Assembly (NCBI GenBank): GCA_023262965.1
Contig: JALQXX010000016.1
Coordinates: 1 to 33,360, forward strand
Reading direction: 5' to 3'
DNA length: 33,360 bases
From: Candidatus Marinamargulisbacteria bacterium
GTDB taxonomy: Bacteria; Margulisbacteria; Marinamargulisbacteria; UBA817
Below the pieces are notes generated by a model. It was not told where the DNA came from, ran no database searches, and worked only from the letters and a program-made list of their open reading frames with translations. A program made the translations under genes and the position numbers. This document shows, one piece after another, positions 15,408-24,805 of the stretch (position 1 is its first letter; the number at the start of each line of letters is the position of its first letter).

Positions 15408-18197
15408 TTGATCCTGATGCGCGCAAAAAAACCACATGTGGTGTATTCAGAAAATAGGCGATTTGGTGTAGACTGTGGTTCGATGCATCGAATACACTTT
15501 TACTTGACTTTTTTGTTTAATGCTAAAAATCGATTGATTACGCTTGTAGAAGCAACCATGAATGACGAACCCATTAATTTGTCTAAATCGTCATTTATGC
15601 TTTTCTTGTATAATAATGAGTCAAAAATAAATGAAAAAGACCTTGATTTTTCCTATAGACTAACAAAATACATAAAAAAATGTCAGGTGGGCAATAATAT
15701 ACATGATGCGTTGCCACAAGAATCCGATGTGGGATGGTTTTTGTCGCGAGCAAACGAACTCGGTGTTCACACGCAATGGCGTCAAATCTTTGATAATGTA
15801 ACCAGTGAGTATGCGGATTTTATTTTTGATCAGACCCTGCCCATCACCATTGAGCTCAAGCAAGATAAAAATAAGATCCAATCCATATTGCATGATCGTT
15901 TGACGTGGTTGCGAAATCCGTTGTTTTGGATGCCCTTCCCATCAGATAAGGGCCTGTATTGTTTTTGCAATGGGTATATTAAGAAAAATCCATCAAAATT
16001 GTTTATGAATTATTTATACGGCTTTTTGGATCGAAATTTACTGGGATTTGAAGGGAATCAAGCAATTCAATTTGTGCAACGGGTGTATTCACCCAATAAA
16101 ACGATGATTCACTGGGTTGTTGATTTGGATTTGCAGCAATTTTTGCCCAATGATGACTCCCCTACCCCACGGTTGGACGTTACGTATACATCGGGGGTGT
16201 TAAGCACTGTTTTATCGTATAATTATGGTCAAATTAACGTGCTTCCCAGTGATGATTTGGACATATTAAAAGACAAGTCCGGTCGGTTATACAAGCGACA
16301 ACGGGACATGGAGAGCATTTACCAAAATGATTTAATGGAGATCTTTTTGGCTGAAAATTTACCCTTTATGTTGGAGAATCCCGGTCATATTGCCAAATTT
16401 TTAGATGTTGTTGTCCCTACATTAAAAGAACGGGATTGGGCGATTTATTCAAGCGTAACGGATTTCAATGTGTTGGATACCCCAATAGATTTGACGTTTG
16501 GTGTGGAGTCCCCTAAAAAAGATTGGTTTGAATTTGCACAATCCACATTTATTGATGGCAAAGAAATGTCTTTTTCAGAGATATCCCGACTGTTAGTCGA
16601 AAATCAAGGGTATATTCGCACCAATCACGGTTTTGTGAAAGTATCGGAAGAGTCTCAAAATGAATTGAAGCTACTAAATTCATTTCAGGCTTTTGCTACA
16701 AAAAAATCATTTAATATATTGGAGTTCTTGCCCTTGTTGGGCATTACATCGGTAGAAGGTAAGGATAGCAGTTCTAGCCAATTCATTGAGAATTTCAAGA
16801 ATTTTCATCGTTCTGAGAAAACACTTGGGGATGATTTTTCGGGAACGTTGCGTGATTATCAATCGTATGGGGTTAAATGGCTGTCATTTTTGCATCAGTA
16901 TGGGTTTGGTGGGATTTTGGCGGATGACATGGGGTTGGGAAAAACGGTTCAGACCATTGCCTTCACGACGTCAATTACGCAATCATCCCCGTATTTGATT
17001 ATTGGTCCGACGAATGTTGTATACAATTGGGAGAAGGAAATTGATAAATTTACAAAGCGAAAAAAAACGGTTGTGTATGGGGGCAATCATCGTGAAAAAT
17101 TGATTCCAGAACTGACAAAAAGCAATTACGTTATCATGTCGTTTGGTATTTTAAAGAATGATATTGATTTATTAAAAACAATTCCTTTTGAGGCGATATT
17201 TATTGACGAAGCCCAGCATATAAAAAATCCAAAAACGCAGTTATCCAAAGCCGTTAAGCAGCTGAATGCACGATTTAAGATTGCCATGACGGGGACCCCA
17301 ATTGAGAACTATATTCAAGATGTATGGAATTTATTTGATTTTGTTATGCCAAATTATTTGGGCAAGTATTCTCAATTTGAAAATGATGTTAAGGATCAAC
17401 GAATGGAACTGGTTAAAACACGTATTAAGCCCTTTGTGTTGCGTCGTGAGAAGCGTGAGGTATTGGATTCGCTGCCCGAAAAAACAGAAATTATTTTGAA
17501 ATGCGATATGTCCAAGGATCAAGAAAAATTATATAAAACCGTGTTAGACGCGGCTAAAAAAGGTGTCAGTACGAGCAGCGGTAAGACCGAGCGTTTGGGC
17601 GTATTAACCGCATTGCTAAAGTTGCGACAAGTCTGTATTCATCCCCAATTGGTTAAAGAAATTGGTGCATCCTCAATTGAGTCTAGCAAATTTGAATTGG
17701 CAAAAGAAAAGATTGAAGAGTTGATTGAAGAAGGTCATAAAATTGTTATTTTTAGCCAGTTCACTGAAATGCTGGATATTGTTAATAAATGGACCGATCA
17801 GAAAGCCATTTATACGGAGCGTATTGATGGAACGGTATCCGCAAAAGCGCGGATAATGGCAGTGGATCGATTTCAAGTGGCCGAACAGCCGGGGATGTTT
17901 TTAATATCGCTTAAGGCGGGTGGTGTTGGTTTAAATTTAACAGCAGCGGATTATGTGATTCATTTGGATCCATGGTGGAATCCAGCCATTGAGTCCCAAG
18001 CAACGGATCGGGTGCACCGTATGGGGCAACAAAATAAAGTTATTGTGTACAAGTTTATTACGCGCGGTACCATTGAAGAAAAAATTCAAGAGTTGCAAGA
18101 AAGTAAGCGGCAATTGTTGTCCGAATTGATTGATATTGATTCTGCCGCCGAGAAATCACTCAATTTTGACGAGATACGCTCGTTATTACTGGAATAA
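15408..18197 (+). CDS. SNF2-family DEAD/DEAH helicase
   Basis: A 929-residue protein of the bacterial SNF2 group. The C-terminal half holds the Swi2/Snf2 motor: Walker A in GILADDMGLGKTVQT (about 505-515), Walker B DEAQ (about 600) followed by HIKNP, motif III MTGTPIENY, then the second RecA lobe with VIFSQFTEMLD, LKAGGVGLNLTAADYV and the arginine-finger motif QATDRVHRMGQ (about 865). The N-terminal half (about 1-480) matches the poorly conserved SNF2-associated region; no zinc-binding SWIM cysteine/histidine pattern is visible. Such enzymes translocate on double-stranded DNA and may remodel RNA polymerase or protein-DNA complexes. A TTG start with AAGGA is used here. It is divergent from the 902-residue orphan, with 83 bp between their starts. 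Confidence 0.92.
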   Translation: MILMRAKKPHVVYSENRRFGVDCGSMHRIHFYLTFLFNAKNRLITLVEATMNDEPINLSKSSFMLFLYNNESKINEKDLDFSYRLTKYIKKCQVGNNIHDALPQESDVGWFLSRANELGVHTQWRQIFDNVTSEYADFIFDQTLPITIELKQDKNKIQSILHDRLTWLRNPLFWMPFPSDKGLYCFCNGYIKKNPSKLFMNYLYGFLDRNLLGFEGNQAIQFVQRVYSPNKTMIHWVVDLDLQQFLPNDDSPTPRLDVTYTSGVLSTVLSYNYGQINVLPSDDLDILKDKSGRLYKRQRDMESIYQNDLMEIFLAENLPFMLENPGHIAKFLDVVVPTLKERDWAIYSSVTDFNVLDTPIDLTFGVESPKKDWFEFAQSTFIDGKEMSFSEISRLLVENQGYIRTNHGFVKVSEESQNELKLLNSFQAFATKKSFNILEFLPLLGITSVEGKDSSSSQFIENFKNFHRSEKTLGDDFSGTLRDYQSYGVKWLSFLHQYGFGGILADDMGLGKTVQTIAFTTSITQSSPYLIIGPTNVVYNWEKEIDKFTKRKKTVVYGGNHREKLIPELTKSNYVIMSFGILKNDIDLLKTIPFEAIFIDEAQHIKNPKTQLSKAVKQLNARFKIAMTGTPIENYIQDVWNLFDFVMPNYLGKYSQFENDVKDQRMELVKTRIKPFVLRREKREVLDSLPEKTEIILKCDMSKDQEKLYKTVLDAAKKGVSTSSGKTERLGVLTALLKLRQVCIHPQLVKEIGASSIESSKFELAKEKIEELIEEGHKIVIFSQFTEMLDIVNKWTDQKAIYTERIDGTVSAKARIMAVDRFQVAEQPGMFLISLKAGGVGLNLTAADYVIHLDPWWNPAIESQATDRVHRMGQQNKVIVYKFITRGTIEEKIQELQESKRQLLSELIDIDSAAEKSLNFDEIRSLLLE

Positions 18198-18224
18198 ACG
18201 CGGGTGTTGATGGGGGCGATTGTA

Positions 18225-19046
18225 TTAGAAAATAATGGTTTTGCCGTTATGGGTACTGACTCGGTGACTGGCCACCAGCTGAATGGCTTGAACCAGGCAT
18301 TGCTTTTCTAATTGTTGGCCAATGGTTTTGAGATCATGAACGGTATCCCGATGCGTGATTGGGGCTACTTTTTGTGCAATTATGGGGCCATCATCCAGTG
18401 TTTCTGTGGCAAAATGTGCCGTTGCCCCAATGAGTTTCACCCCCCGTTCATGGGCTTGATGGTACGGGCGTGCTCCTGGAAATGATGGTAAAAAACTGTG
18501 GTGAATGTTAATCACCGGTTTATTGTATTGCTGCAAAAAATAGCCGGATAGTACCTGCATGTAGCGAGCCAATATAATGCCATCGGTGTTGCGTGTGTGG
18601 GACAATACCGTATCATCGGATTTGGCGGGATCGGATAGATAATGAAACGGAATATGGTGAGTACGCGCCAGGTCTTCGCTGTTTTTATGATTGGATATAA
18701 TGGATTGTATGGTGATGGGAAGTGCTTTTGTCCGCCATTGGTATAGAATTTCTTGTAAACAATGGTCACTTTTGGATACCATGATGGCGACGTTTAATGG
18801 GCGAGATATCGGTAAGCAGTGTGCAATTGCGGACAATTCATTGCGTAGTATGGTTACAATACGATCACAATCGTATGTAGCTGCGGATTGGGTGGCGTAA
18901 TGAATGCGTGTAAAAAATTGTGCATCGTCAGACGTGTATTGATCGGCTTGAATAATGTTGCCCTGAATCGCTAATATGGCTTGTGTAATGGTGTGTAATA
19001 TGCCGGGCTTGTCGGGACACTGAAGGCGTAAAATATACTGATGCAT
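18225..19046 (-). CDS. purU: Formyltetrahydrofolate deformylase
   Basis: Hydrolyses 10-formyl-tetrahydrofolate to formate and tetrahydrofolate, balancing one-carbon pools and supplying formate to PurT. The 273 residues contain an N-terminal ACT domain (about 4-80, starting LRLQCPDKPGILHTITQAI) and a C-terminal formyltransferase-fold hydrolase domain with the catalytic triad N180 and H182 in VINIHHSFLPSFPG and D219 in TLDDGPII. Length and domain order match PurU rather than PurN, which lacks the ACT domain. The ATG at 19046 follows a CATAAT box by 6 nt. It is convergent with the SNF2 gene, with 27 bp between stops. Confidence 0.95.
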   Translation of the reverse strand: MHQYILRLQCPDKPGILHTITQAILAIQGNIIQADQYTSDDAQFFTRIHYATQSAATYDCDRIVTILRNELSAIAHCLPISRPLNVAIMVSKSDHCLQEILYQWRTKALPITIQSIISNHKNSEDLARTHHIPFHYLSDPAKSDDTVLSHTRNTDGIILARYMQVLSGYFLQQYNKPVINIHHSFLPSFPGARPYHQAHERGVKLIGATAHFATETLDDGPIIAQKVAPITHRDTVHDLKTIGQQLEKQCLVQAIQLVASHRVSTHNGKTIIF

Positions 19047-19052
19047 GGATGT

Positions 19053-19081
19053 ATTATGGATGATGCGATTGTTTTTTTAAA
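19053..19081 (-). promoter_or_regulatory. Putative leaderless promoter of purU
   Basis: CATAAT (19058-19053) sits 6 nt before the ATG at 19046; TTTAAA (19081-19076) gives a 17-bp spacer. The -10 is a 5/6 match. Confidence 0.5.
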
Positions 19082-19095
19082 GTGGGATTGTCTTT

Positions 19096-19576
19096 TTAGC
19101 TATGGCTTTTCTCGTGTTTGAGTCGCCATTCTTTGCGAATGGCGCCACCCTTATACCCGCCAAGTTCGCCATTATGATTAATGACACGATGACACAACAA
19201 TGGCTAATTGATTGGCACCGTTCGCATTAGCAACCGCTCGATAGGCGTTTTTATTACCAGTGATTTCAGCTTGTTTTTTATAGCTGATTGTTTGGCCATA
19301 CGGAATTTGCTGCAGTAAATGCCATGCGCATTGCTGAAAGTCACTACCAATTGGATGCAAAGGGGTTTTGAATGATTGTAACGTTCCTGAAAAATAAAGC
19401 CGCAATTCGGTTGCAATCATGCGCATGACGTCTGTTTCTCGGGGTATAATGATGGCGTTTTGGTTTTTTTGCAATCGCTCAATCTCTTTGTCTAATTTGC
19501 TGCCATCAGAAAATTCTAATAAATATAAACGGGTATCCCATTCAGCTGTTTTTGGGAAATGCAACGGGGCAACCAC
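19096..19576 (-). pseudogene. ogt: Methylated-DNA-protein cysteine methyltransferase, frameshifted at the active site
   Basis: The family removes alkyl groups from O6-alkylguanine onto its own cysteine. The first frame (GTG 19576 to a TAA at about 19178) covers FQQCAWHLLQQIPYGQ, YKKQAEITGNKNAYRAVANA and NQLAIV, then ends in SSCH and a stop. The other frame continues perfectly from the same point: [18 protein letters not shown] and RKEWRLKHE, to TAA at 19096-19098. The universal sequence there is I-V-P-C-H-R; here the bases read ATT GTT G TGT CAT CGT, so a two-base loss (CC of the proline codon) explains the shift. The reactive cysteine cannot be made in a full-length protein. The rest is undamaged, so the event looks recent or is a sequencing error. 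It is the last gene of the DUF2339-M48-ogt unit, 8 bp after the M48 stop. Confidence 0.85.
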
Positions 19577-19584
19577 TCATATAG

Positions 19585-20493
19585 TTAGTTTTCACTCAAG
19601 CTCTTCCAATCTTGTTTGTACTGAGTTACAAAAAAAGAGGTTCGTTCTTCCAGGTTTTGTATGCCTATGTATCGTTTCGTGTTTGAATGGAATCGCCACC
19701 ACTTAGCCCCCTTGACTTTAAATTTTCCAATTCGGTGCTCTATCCTAGGATGCGATGCAAAATAATCAGCAATGATACTGGGAGGATTTTTTTTGCTCTG
19801 TTTTTCTTTGTAGTAACCATGAATTCGTTCAAACGCAAGATAAACCCCATTGGGGTCATATTGGGTGTGCGTCATGAGATCAAACGAATATACATCGGCC
19901 TCATTTTCTTGTGTCTTGCTATAAGCATGCCGTACCAAAATTTGGCTAGCAAGATCTACTATGGCCCCAAAATCCGCCATCCCAACTGTGTTTGCAGCAA
20001 TACGATACTTAACGCTATTTAAACAATGGGACTGTTCTATGTGCCCCATTTCGTGGGCCAATACAGCGACCAATTCGGACTCGGATTTTAAAATATTGAG
20101 TAGCCCCCGAGTAATGACGATGGTTCCGCCTGGAAGCGCATACGCGTTTGGATAAATACTGCTCTCAACAAATACGCGATAGTTCATTTTTTTCTTAGAA
20201 TATAGAGCAAGGTTTTTTATCAAATTCGCAAGATACGCGGCCTCCTTAGTCGTTGTTTGATCGGAGAAATGAAGTCGTTTGGCTATTTTGTTTCCAAATT
20301 CAACTTCATCAGCATCATCGATGGGTAAAATCCGTCCAACAGCCGTGCTGGCTGACTTCACGGGCTCCCCAAGTAACTGAAAAAGCGGTGAAAATGATGT
20401 TGGAAGCTCTTTTTTTAAAGGTGACAAAAATACAATTAGCGTACCAAGAATCCCAATAAGGAGGAGGACTAGTATAGGTCGGATATATTTCAA
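19585..20493 (-). CDS. M48-family zinc metallopeptidase
   Basis: A 302-residue membrane-anchored peptidase. An N-terminal hydrophobic segment at about residues 5-25 (YIRPILVLLLIGILGTLIVFL) acts as signal anchor, so the catalytic domain should face the periplasm. The gluzincin site is LAHEMGHIEQSH (HEMGH at about 147-151), with the third zinc ligand in ENEADVYSF (about 200) and the conserved SHPRIEHRI near 265. Length and topology are close to the single-span M48 peptidases such as the LoiP/YcaL group or BepA without its TPR domain. The TTG start lies 4 nt after the DUF2339 stop with AAGG 9 nt upstream, so the gene depends on the DUF2339 transcript. Confidence 0.88.
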   Translation of the reverse strand: MKYIRPILVLLLIGILGTLIVFLSPLKKELPTSFSPLFQLLGEPVKSASTAVGRILPIDDADEVEFGNKIAKRLHFSDQTTTKEAAYLANLIKNLALYSKKKMNYRVFVESSIYPNAYALPGGTIVITRGLLNILKSESELVAVLAHEMGHIEQSHCLNSVKYRIAANTVGMADFGAIVDLASQILVRHAYSKTQENEADVYSFDLMTHTQYDPNGVYLAFERIHGYYKEKQSKKNPPSIIADYFASHPRIEHRIGKFKVKGAKWWRFHSNTKRYIGIQNLEERTSFFVTQYKQDWKSLSEN

Positions 20494-20497
20494 GAAA

Positions 20498-23428
20498 TCA
20501 TGCCTTGAAACGATCTTTGCATTTATTGTAGGTAGAGTTCATAAGAATCAAAATAACACCGGAGCCTATAAAAACAATGGCACGCGTAATAGTTGATGCG
20601 CTTGTTAGATCATAAAAAATAATACGAAGCAAACACAAACTAACCGCCCCCATTGATATCAATCGAAAGTGATTGTTGCTTAAGAAAATACTTAATAAAA
20701 AGAGAACAAGGGCTTCCAGTAACCACAGCAATGTTAATATTGATTTATCAAATGACCAATATAAAAATAAAGCAACAAATAGAAAGAGTGGGTAGAATAA
20801 AAATCTTACTTTATTTTTATTAATTGTGTCGCTAATTTTTTGTGCCCATTGAAGTGATTTTGGATATTCAATGTTGTTCAGATTCAGTGACTTTAGTGCG
20901 TAGCCTAAAAAACCAACTTGCCCGAATATAGCAAACAAGCTACGCATCCACGTTTGGTCAAATAGTTTCAGTGAGGGAGACATGAATCGACTGGCTACGA
21001 AGCTCATTTGGAAGGTGCTAACAATATAGAATCCGTATGCATACGTTCTCAATCGGGGTACATTTAATAATTGGTTAGATCCGAAATATAGAGCAAAAAA
21101 TGCCAGCGCAATCCAATATAAACTTCGTATGTTACCAGGAATATGGGAATATGCCAGCATCGTTATAAATAGAAGCGTTAATTCAATAAATAAAGGGTGA
21201 ATGGTTGTCCAGGTAAAATCCGGCACATCCTGTCGATATGTTCTTGAAAAAAACCAATAAATAAAAACAAAAATTGCTACGAGTTGTATTAATACCGTGA
21301 CTTCAAATATGCCCAATAGCATGTCTATGGATAATTCTTTTGAAAGGTGCCAGAAAATAAATGCAGCAACAAATACGTAGGCTACATGCAAAATATAGGC
21401 GCCCGAGTGCTTCAGTTTTTTTTGTGTGATTCTAGATAATTCTAAAAGAATGACGGACGTCAGTAGAAATACAGTGCCAATCGCGAGCGCCATATATAGT
21501 TTGCCAATCAGATAAATACTAATTAGTAAATGTATTCCAAATAAATAGATGCCATAGGACGAATGGTAGCGATTGGTATTTTTTTTGTATGAAAAAAATG
21601 CCGTCCCTATAAGAATTGTGCCTAATACAAAAATTCTAAGCAACGTATGCTGAATATCAAATGAATGGATCAATAAATCAAGCCACTGATGAAGACTAAT
21701 GAAAGCGATACTCGTCCTCAACCCCAGTCCAAATCCATTGCATTGCATTTTTTGTCGTATAAAAATTGCTGAGGATGCCACTAAAAGTAAATAGATAGGT
21801 GATATCTCCAGATTATTAAAAAGGAGATAAATCACGGATAGTGCGAGGCCTAACAGTATACCAAAAACAGACGTGTTTTTGCCTAGAAAAGGAATGAGGT
21901 GCTGTGAATGGGCGTCTGTTTTTTTTAATAAAAAAAAATGGGCTGCAGCACCAATAATTGTAGATCCTATAAAAAAAGTCGCGCTCCAACCGATGTTTTG
22001 AGTATACGATATGCTGACAATTGGTATATGAAAATACAGATTAGCAATTCCAGACAAGAGTAATGCACTATCCGTTATTCGTGAAAGATGCGTTTCTTTT
22101 TCAATAATTCTAACAACTAAGAAAAGAGTTAATAAACAAAAAATTAAATTTAGAATCAACGAGTAGGATGCCCCTATCTGCAAAAAACTACACACCGCCA
22201 TAACGCCCAATCCTTGAGCAATTAATGAGTCGGTTAGGTATAGCCACCGTATGGCTAACTTTTTTGCTTGACCCGCGATAAACAGGGCAACAATAGCACC
22301 GAATGAAATCCCTACTGTAGCCCAAGGTGACTGTGCATAGTGCTGAAGAAGCCCGACTCCCAGCCAATACCAACACAGTACATGCACCCAAAAGGGCTTA
22401 CTATGGAATGTCTTTGTTGTGTACAGTTTGGAATAATGAACAAAAAGAGCTGTTACACAAACAGCCAAGATAGTAGCTATGCCAACCGTTTGTTGTATGG
22501 GTGTAAAGGCATTAAACCCAATTAACATGGCCCAAAACAAATGAAATAAGGAAAATGAAGATACCGAAATCAATGTATTGTACTCCCATTGTTCGTTTCT
22601 CCCCCAAACAATACTTGCAATTGCGATTAAGGCGGATATTCCCAAAAATATGACAGAAAACAATTCTGTTTTATAAACAACAGGAAGCCCAATAGACAAG
22701 GCCAACAATCCAAAGAATGTATGTATTGATACAAAGAACTCCTTGCGAGATAAAAAACCAGTAACCAAGTTAACAACGATTCCTACCAATAAGACGAATA
22801 ACGCTAAGTGCAGACTATGAATCCACTTAATTGTGGGAATACCGCCAGCCCCCACACAGGCAAATAAAAATAACCCCGCAGCAGCACTTTTAGTCCATTG
22901 ATTGAGTAATTTCCAAAAGTCTTTTTTCTTAAAATAAAAGCTGCCTGCCGCTAGTCCTGCTGAAACAGCGCATATCATAAGAAATCTGTAGACGGGCGCC
23001 ATCTTCAACGCCGTGTATACCGAGAGAAATCCCACACCCAGTATCAGTAAAATGGTTCCAATAAAGCCTGTCCAGTTTTCAGAAAAGGTTCGTTCAATTG
23101 TTTTTGCCAGGGTTGAATTGAGGAGCCATCGAATAAAGCCCCCTTTGGACTGTTGTTTATTCGGTTGAGTGGGGCTCTCTAAAATAGGACTATCTACTTT
23201 TTTGGGGTAATTGGGGGTAGCCATTGTTGCCATCGGGCTTGATTTTTTCGCGATTGTACCAGCATACGTAACGGTTTCTTCATTAGACGATACCGCGCGA
23301 TCGCTATGGTCTTTCGTTATATGGTTTTGGATCATTGTTTGCAAAGCCTTATTGTTGTCTTCCAGTGAACGTATTTTTGAGATTGTGTAAACCGCAAATA
23401 AAATCGCTATAACTAGCATTAAAAACAT
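20498..23428 (-). CDS. DUF2339 polytopic membrane protein
   Basis: A 976-residue integral membrane protein. An N-terminal hydrophobic segment (about 1-19) precedes a short coiled-coil stretch (about 20-45) and a hydrophilic linker to about residue 95. The remainder is an almost unbroken array of membrane spans, well over twenty, beginning WTGFIGTILLILGVGFLSVY. This layout, with FIRWLL and ENWTGFIG before the first array helix, is typical of the DUF2339 family; its function is unknown, and it is often found in Gram-negative bacteria with a suggested envelope role. It heads a tight unit with the M48 peptidase and the ogt remnant. The ATG at 23428 is placed 6 nt after TAGACT. Confidence 0.85.
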   Translation of the reverse strand: MFLMLVIAILFAVYTISKIRSLEDNNKALQTMIQNHITKDHSDRAVSSNEETVTYAGTIAKKSSPMATMATPNYPKKVDSPILESPTQPNKQQSKGGFIRWLLNSTLAKTIERTFSENWTGFIGTILLILGVGFLSVYTALKMAPVYRFLMICAVSAGLAAGSFYFKKKDFWKLLNQWTKSAAAGLFLFACVGAGGIPTIKWIHSLHLALFVLLVGIVVNLVTGFLSRKEFFVSIHTFFGLLALSIGLPVVYKTELFSVIFLGISALIAIASIVWGRNEQWEYNTLISVSSFSLFHLFWAMLIGFNAFTPIQQTVGIATILAVCVTALFVHYSKLYTTKTFHSKPFWVHVLCWYWLGVGLLQHYAQSPWATVGISFGAIVALFIAGQAKKLAIRWLYLTDSLIAQGLGVMAVCSFLQIGASYSLILNLIFCLLTLFLVVRIIEKETHLSRITDSALLLSGIANLYFHIPIVSISYTQNIGWSATFFIGSTIIGAAAHFFLLKKTDAHSQHLIPFLGKNTSVFGILLGLALSVIYLLFNNLEISPIYLLLVASSAIFIRQKMQCNGFGLGLRTSIAFISLHQWLDLLIHSFDIQHTLLRIFVLGTILIGTAFFSYKKNTNRYHSSYGIYLFGIHLLISIYLIGKLYMALAIGTVFLLTSVILLELSRITQKKLKHSGAYILHVAYVFVAAFIFWHLSKELSIDMLLGIFEVTVLIQLVAIFVFIYWFFSRTYRQDVPDFTWTTIHPLFIELTLLFITMLAYSHIPGNIRSLYWIALAFFALYFGSNQLLNVPRLRTYAYGFYIVSTFQMSFVASRFMSPSLKLFDQTWMRSLFAIFGQVGFLGYALKSLNLNNIEYPKSLQWAQKISDTINKNKVRFLFYPLFLFVALFLYWSFDKSILTLLWLLEALVLFLLSIFLSNNHFRLISMGAVSLCLLRIIFYDLTSASTITRAIVFIGSGVILILMNSTYNKCKDRFKA

Positions 23429-23434
23429 GTGGCC

Positions 23435-23465
23435 AGTCTACAATAGGTTGTGATCTGGTTGTCAA
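23435..23465 (-). promoter_or_regulatory. Leaderless promoter of the DUF2339-M48-ogt unit
   Basis: TTGACA (23465-23460) is followed by a 19-bp spacer, TAGACT (23440-23435), six bases, and the ATG at 23428. The -35, the 19-bp spacer and the -10 are identical in form to those of the outer-membrane barrel gene at 12547. Confidence 0.55.
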
Positions 23466-23583
23466 GTATGAAATATTTTTTTTGATTTATTAGGGATAGA
23501 TAATGTTGTCACAATATACTTTTCCAAATGAACTGAGTAATATAGTCGTTCTTAGGAAACGTGTTCCCCTCCAAATATTTTCC

Positions 23584-23611
23584 TTGTATATTTAACATTT
23601 TGTGTTAGTAT
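23584..23611 (+). promoter_or_regulatory. Putative promoter of the AAA/DUF4143 gene
   Basis: TTGTAT (23584-23589), a 16-bp spacer, TAGTAT (23606-23611), then seven bases to the ATG at 23619. Both boxes are weak matches. Confidence 0.35.
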
Positions 23612-23618
23612 TGCTAGC

Positions 23619-24797
23619 ATGTACAAAAGAGAGCTTACACAGAAAATCATCAAAAGTCTTGGTCAAAATCCGGCTGTGGCCATTCTTGGTCCGCGCCAAA
23701 TTGGCAAGACAACACTGGCCCACGAGATTGCAAAAGGTCAACCATCTATTTATTTGGACCTAGAGAAACCCGAGGATTTTCAAAAGCTCAACGACCCCGC
23801 CCACTATTTAGACATTCATGCAGATAAGCTGGTTATTTTTGATGAAGTCCAGCGCTACCCTGATTTATTTATGTCGCTCCGTGGCATCATCGATGCCAGA
23901 CGACGTGAGGGGCGAGGGAACGGGCGCTTTTTGGTTTTGGGGTCGGCTACCAACGATCTGCTGAAACAAAGCTCTGAAAGCCTTGCGGGTCGCATTCATT
24001 ATTGTGAACTCACAGGCTTAAATCCTTTTGAAATTGAAGAGTCATCCGGAGAGCCTTTACAAAAACTCTGGATGCGCGGTGGATTTCCGGACAGTTATGC
24101 CGCTCAAGACGATGCCGCAAGTCATCAGTGGCGGAAGAATTTTATTCGCACCTATTTGGAGCGAGACATCCCTCAATTGGGGCCAAGAATTCCGGCCGCC
24201 ACCTTGATGCGGTTTTGGACCATGCTAGCCCATACACAAGGCGAGCTGCTGAACGCATCAAAACTTGCAAGCTCCCTTGGGGTAGAGAGTATCACTATTA
24301 GCCGATATCTGGACCTTATGGTTGATCTGCTTTTGGTTCGCAGGCTGGAGCCTTGGCATGGCAACGTCAAAAAACGACTGGTCAAATCTCCGCGTACTTA
24401 TGTGCGTGATAGCGGCCTTGTGCATACTCTGCTGCAAATTCCCAATTACGAAGCCCTGTTGGGACACCCGATATTTGGCAAGAGCTGGGAGGGCTTTGTG
24501 ATTGAGACGATTATTAACGCTTTGCCGTCTAACGCGCATCCGTTTTTTTATCGCACATCAGCCGGGGCAGAGATTGATTTGGTGATTGAGTTTGGCCTTG
24601 ATGACTATTGGGCGGTTGAGATTAAAGCTAGCCGAACCCCGACTTTGAAAAAAGGTTTTCACATGGCCTGTGATGATTTAAAGGTGCAGCAAAAATTTGT
24701 TGTCTATACTGGCGAGGATGCATTCCCCAGCACACACGATACAACCATCCTGTCACTGACACACTTCATTGAAGATCTTAGGAAAAAGACAGGGTAA
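23619..24797 (+). CDS. AAA ATPase with DUF4143 nuclease-like domain
   Basis: A 392-residue protein of the widespread two-domain family with an N-terminal AAA ATPase and a C-terminal DUF4143 domain of restriction-endonuclease-like fold. Walker A is GPRQIGKTT (residues 24-32), Walker B LVIFDEVQ (71-78), and the sensor region FLVLGSATNDLL with the arginine-rich RRREGRG before it. The DUF4143 part starts at about 200 with a winged-helix-like block (LASSLGVESITISRYLDLM), and has SGLVHTLL, SWEGFVIE and the acidic/lysine core AEIDLVIEF...WAVEIKAS. The molecular role is unproven; these genes are often mobile. It is intact, on the plus strand, and convergent with fic (8 bp between stops). A truncated relative lies at 26895-27566. 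Confidence 0.88.
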   Translation: MYKRELTQKIIKSLGQNPAVAILGPRQIGKTTLAHEIAKGQPSIYLDLEKPEDFQKLNDPAHYLDIHADKLVIFDEVQRYPDLFMSLRGIIDARRREGRGNGRFLVLGSATNDLLKQSSESLAGRIHYCELTGLNPFEIEESSGEPLQKLWMRGGFPDSYAAQDDAASHQWRKNFIRTYLERDIPQLGPRIPAATLMRFWTMLAHTQGELLNASKLASSLGVESITISRYLDLMVDLLLVRRLEPWHGNVKKRLVKSPRTYVRDSGLVHTLLQIPNYEALLGHPIFGKSWEGFVIETIINALPSNAHPFFYRTSAGAEIDLVIEFGLDDYWAVEIKASRTPTLKKGFHMACDDLKVQQKFVVYTGEDAFPSTHDTTILSLTHFIEDLRKKTG

Positions 24798-24805
24798 TGC
24801 AAACT

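Noticed and set aside
19170-19200. Programmed frameshift in ogt
   Set aside because: No slippery heptamer or downstream stem is visible, and a shift would still lack the conserved proline; a two-base deletion explains it better.
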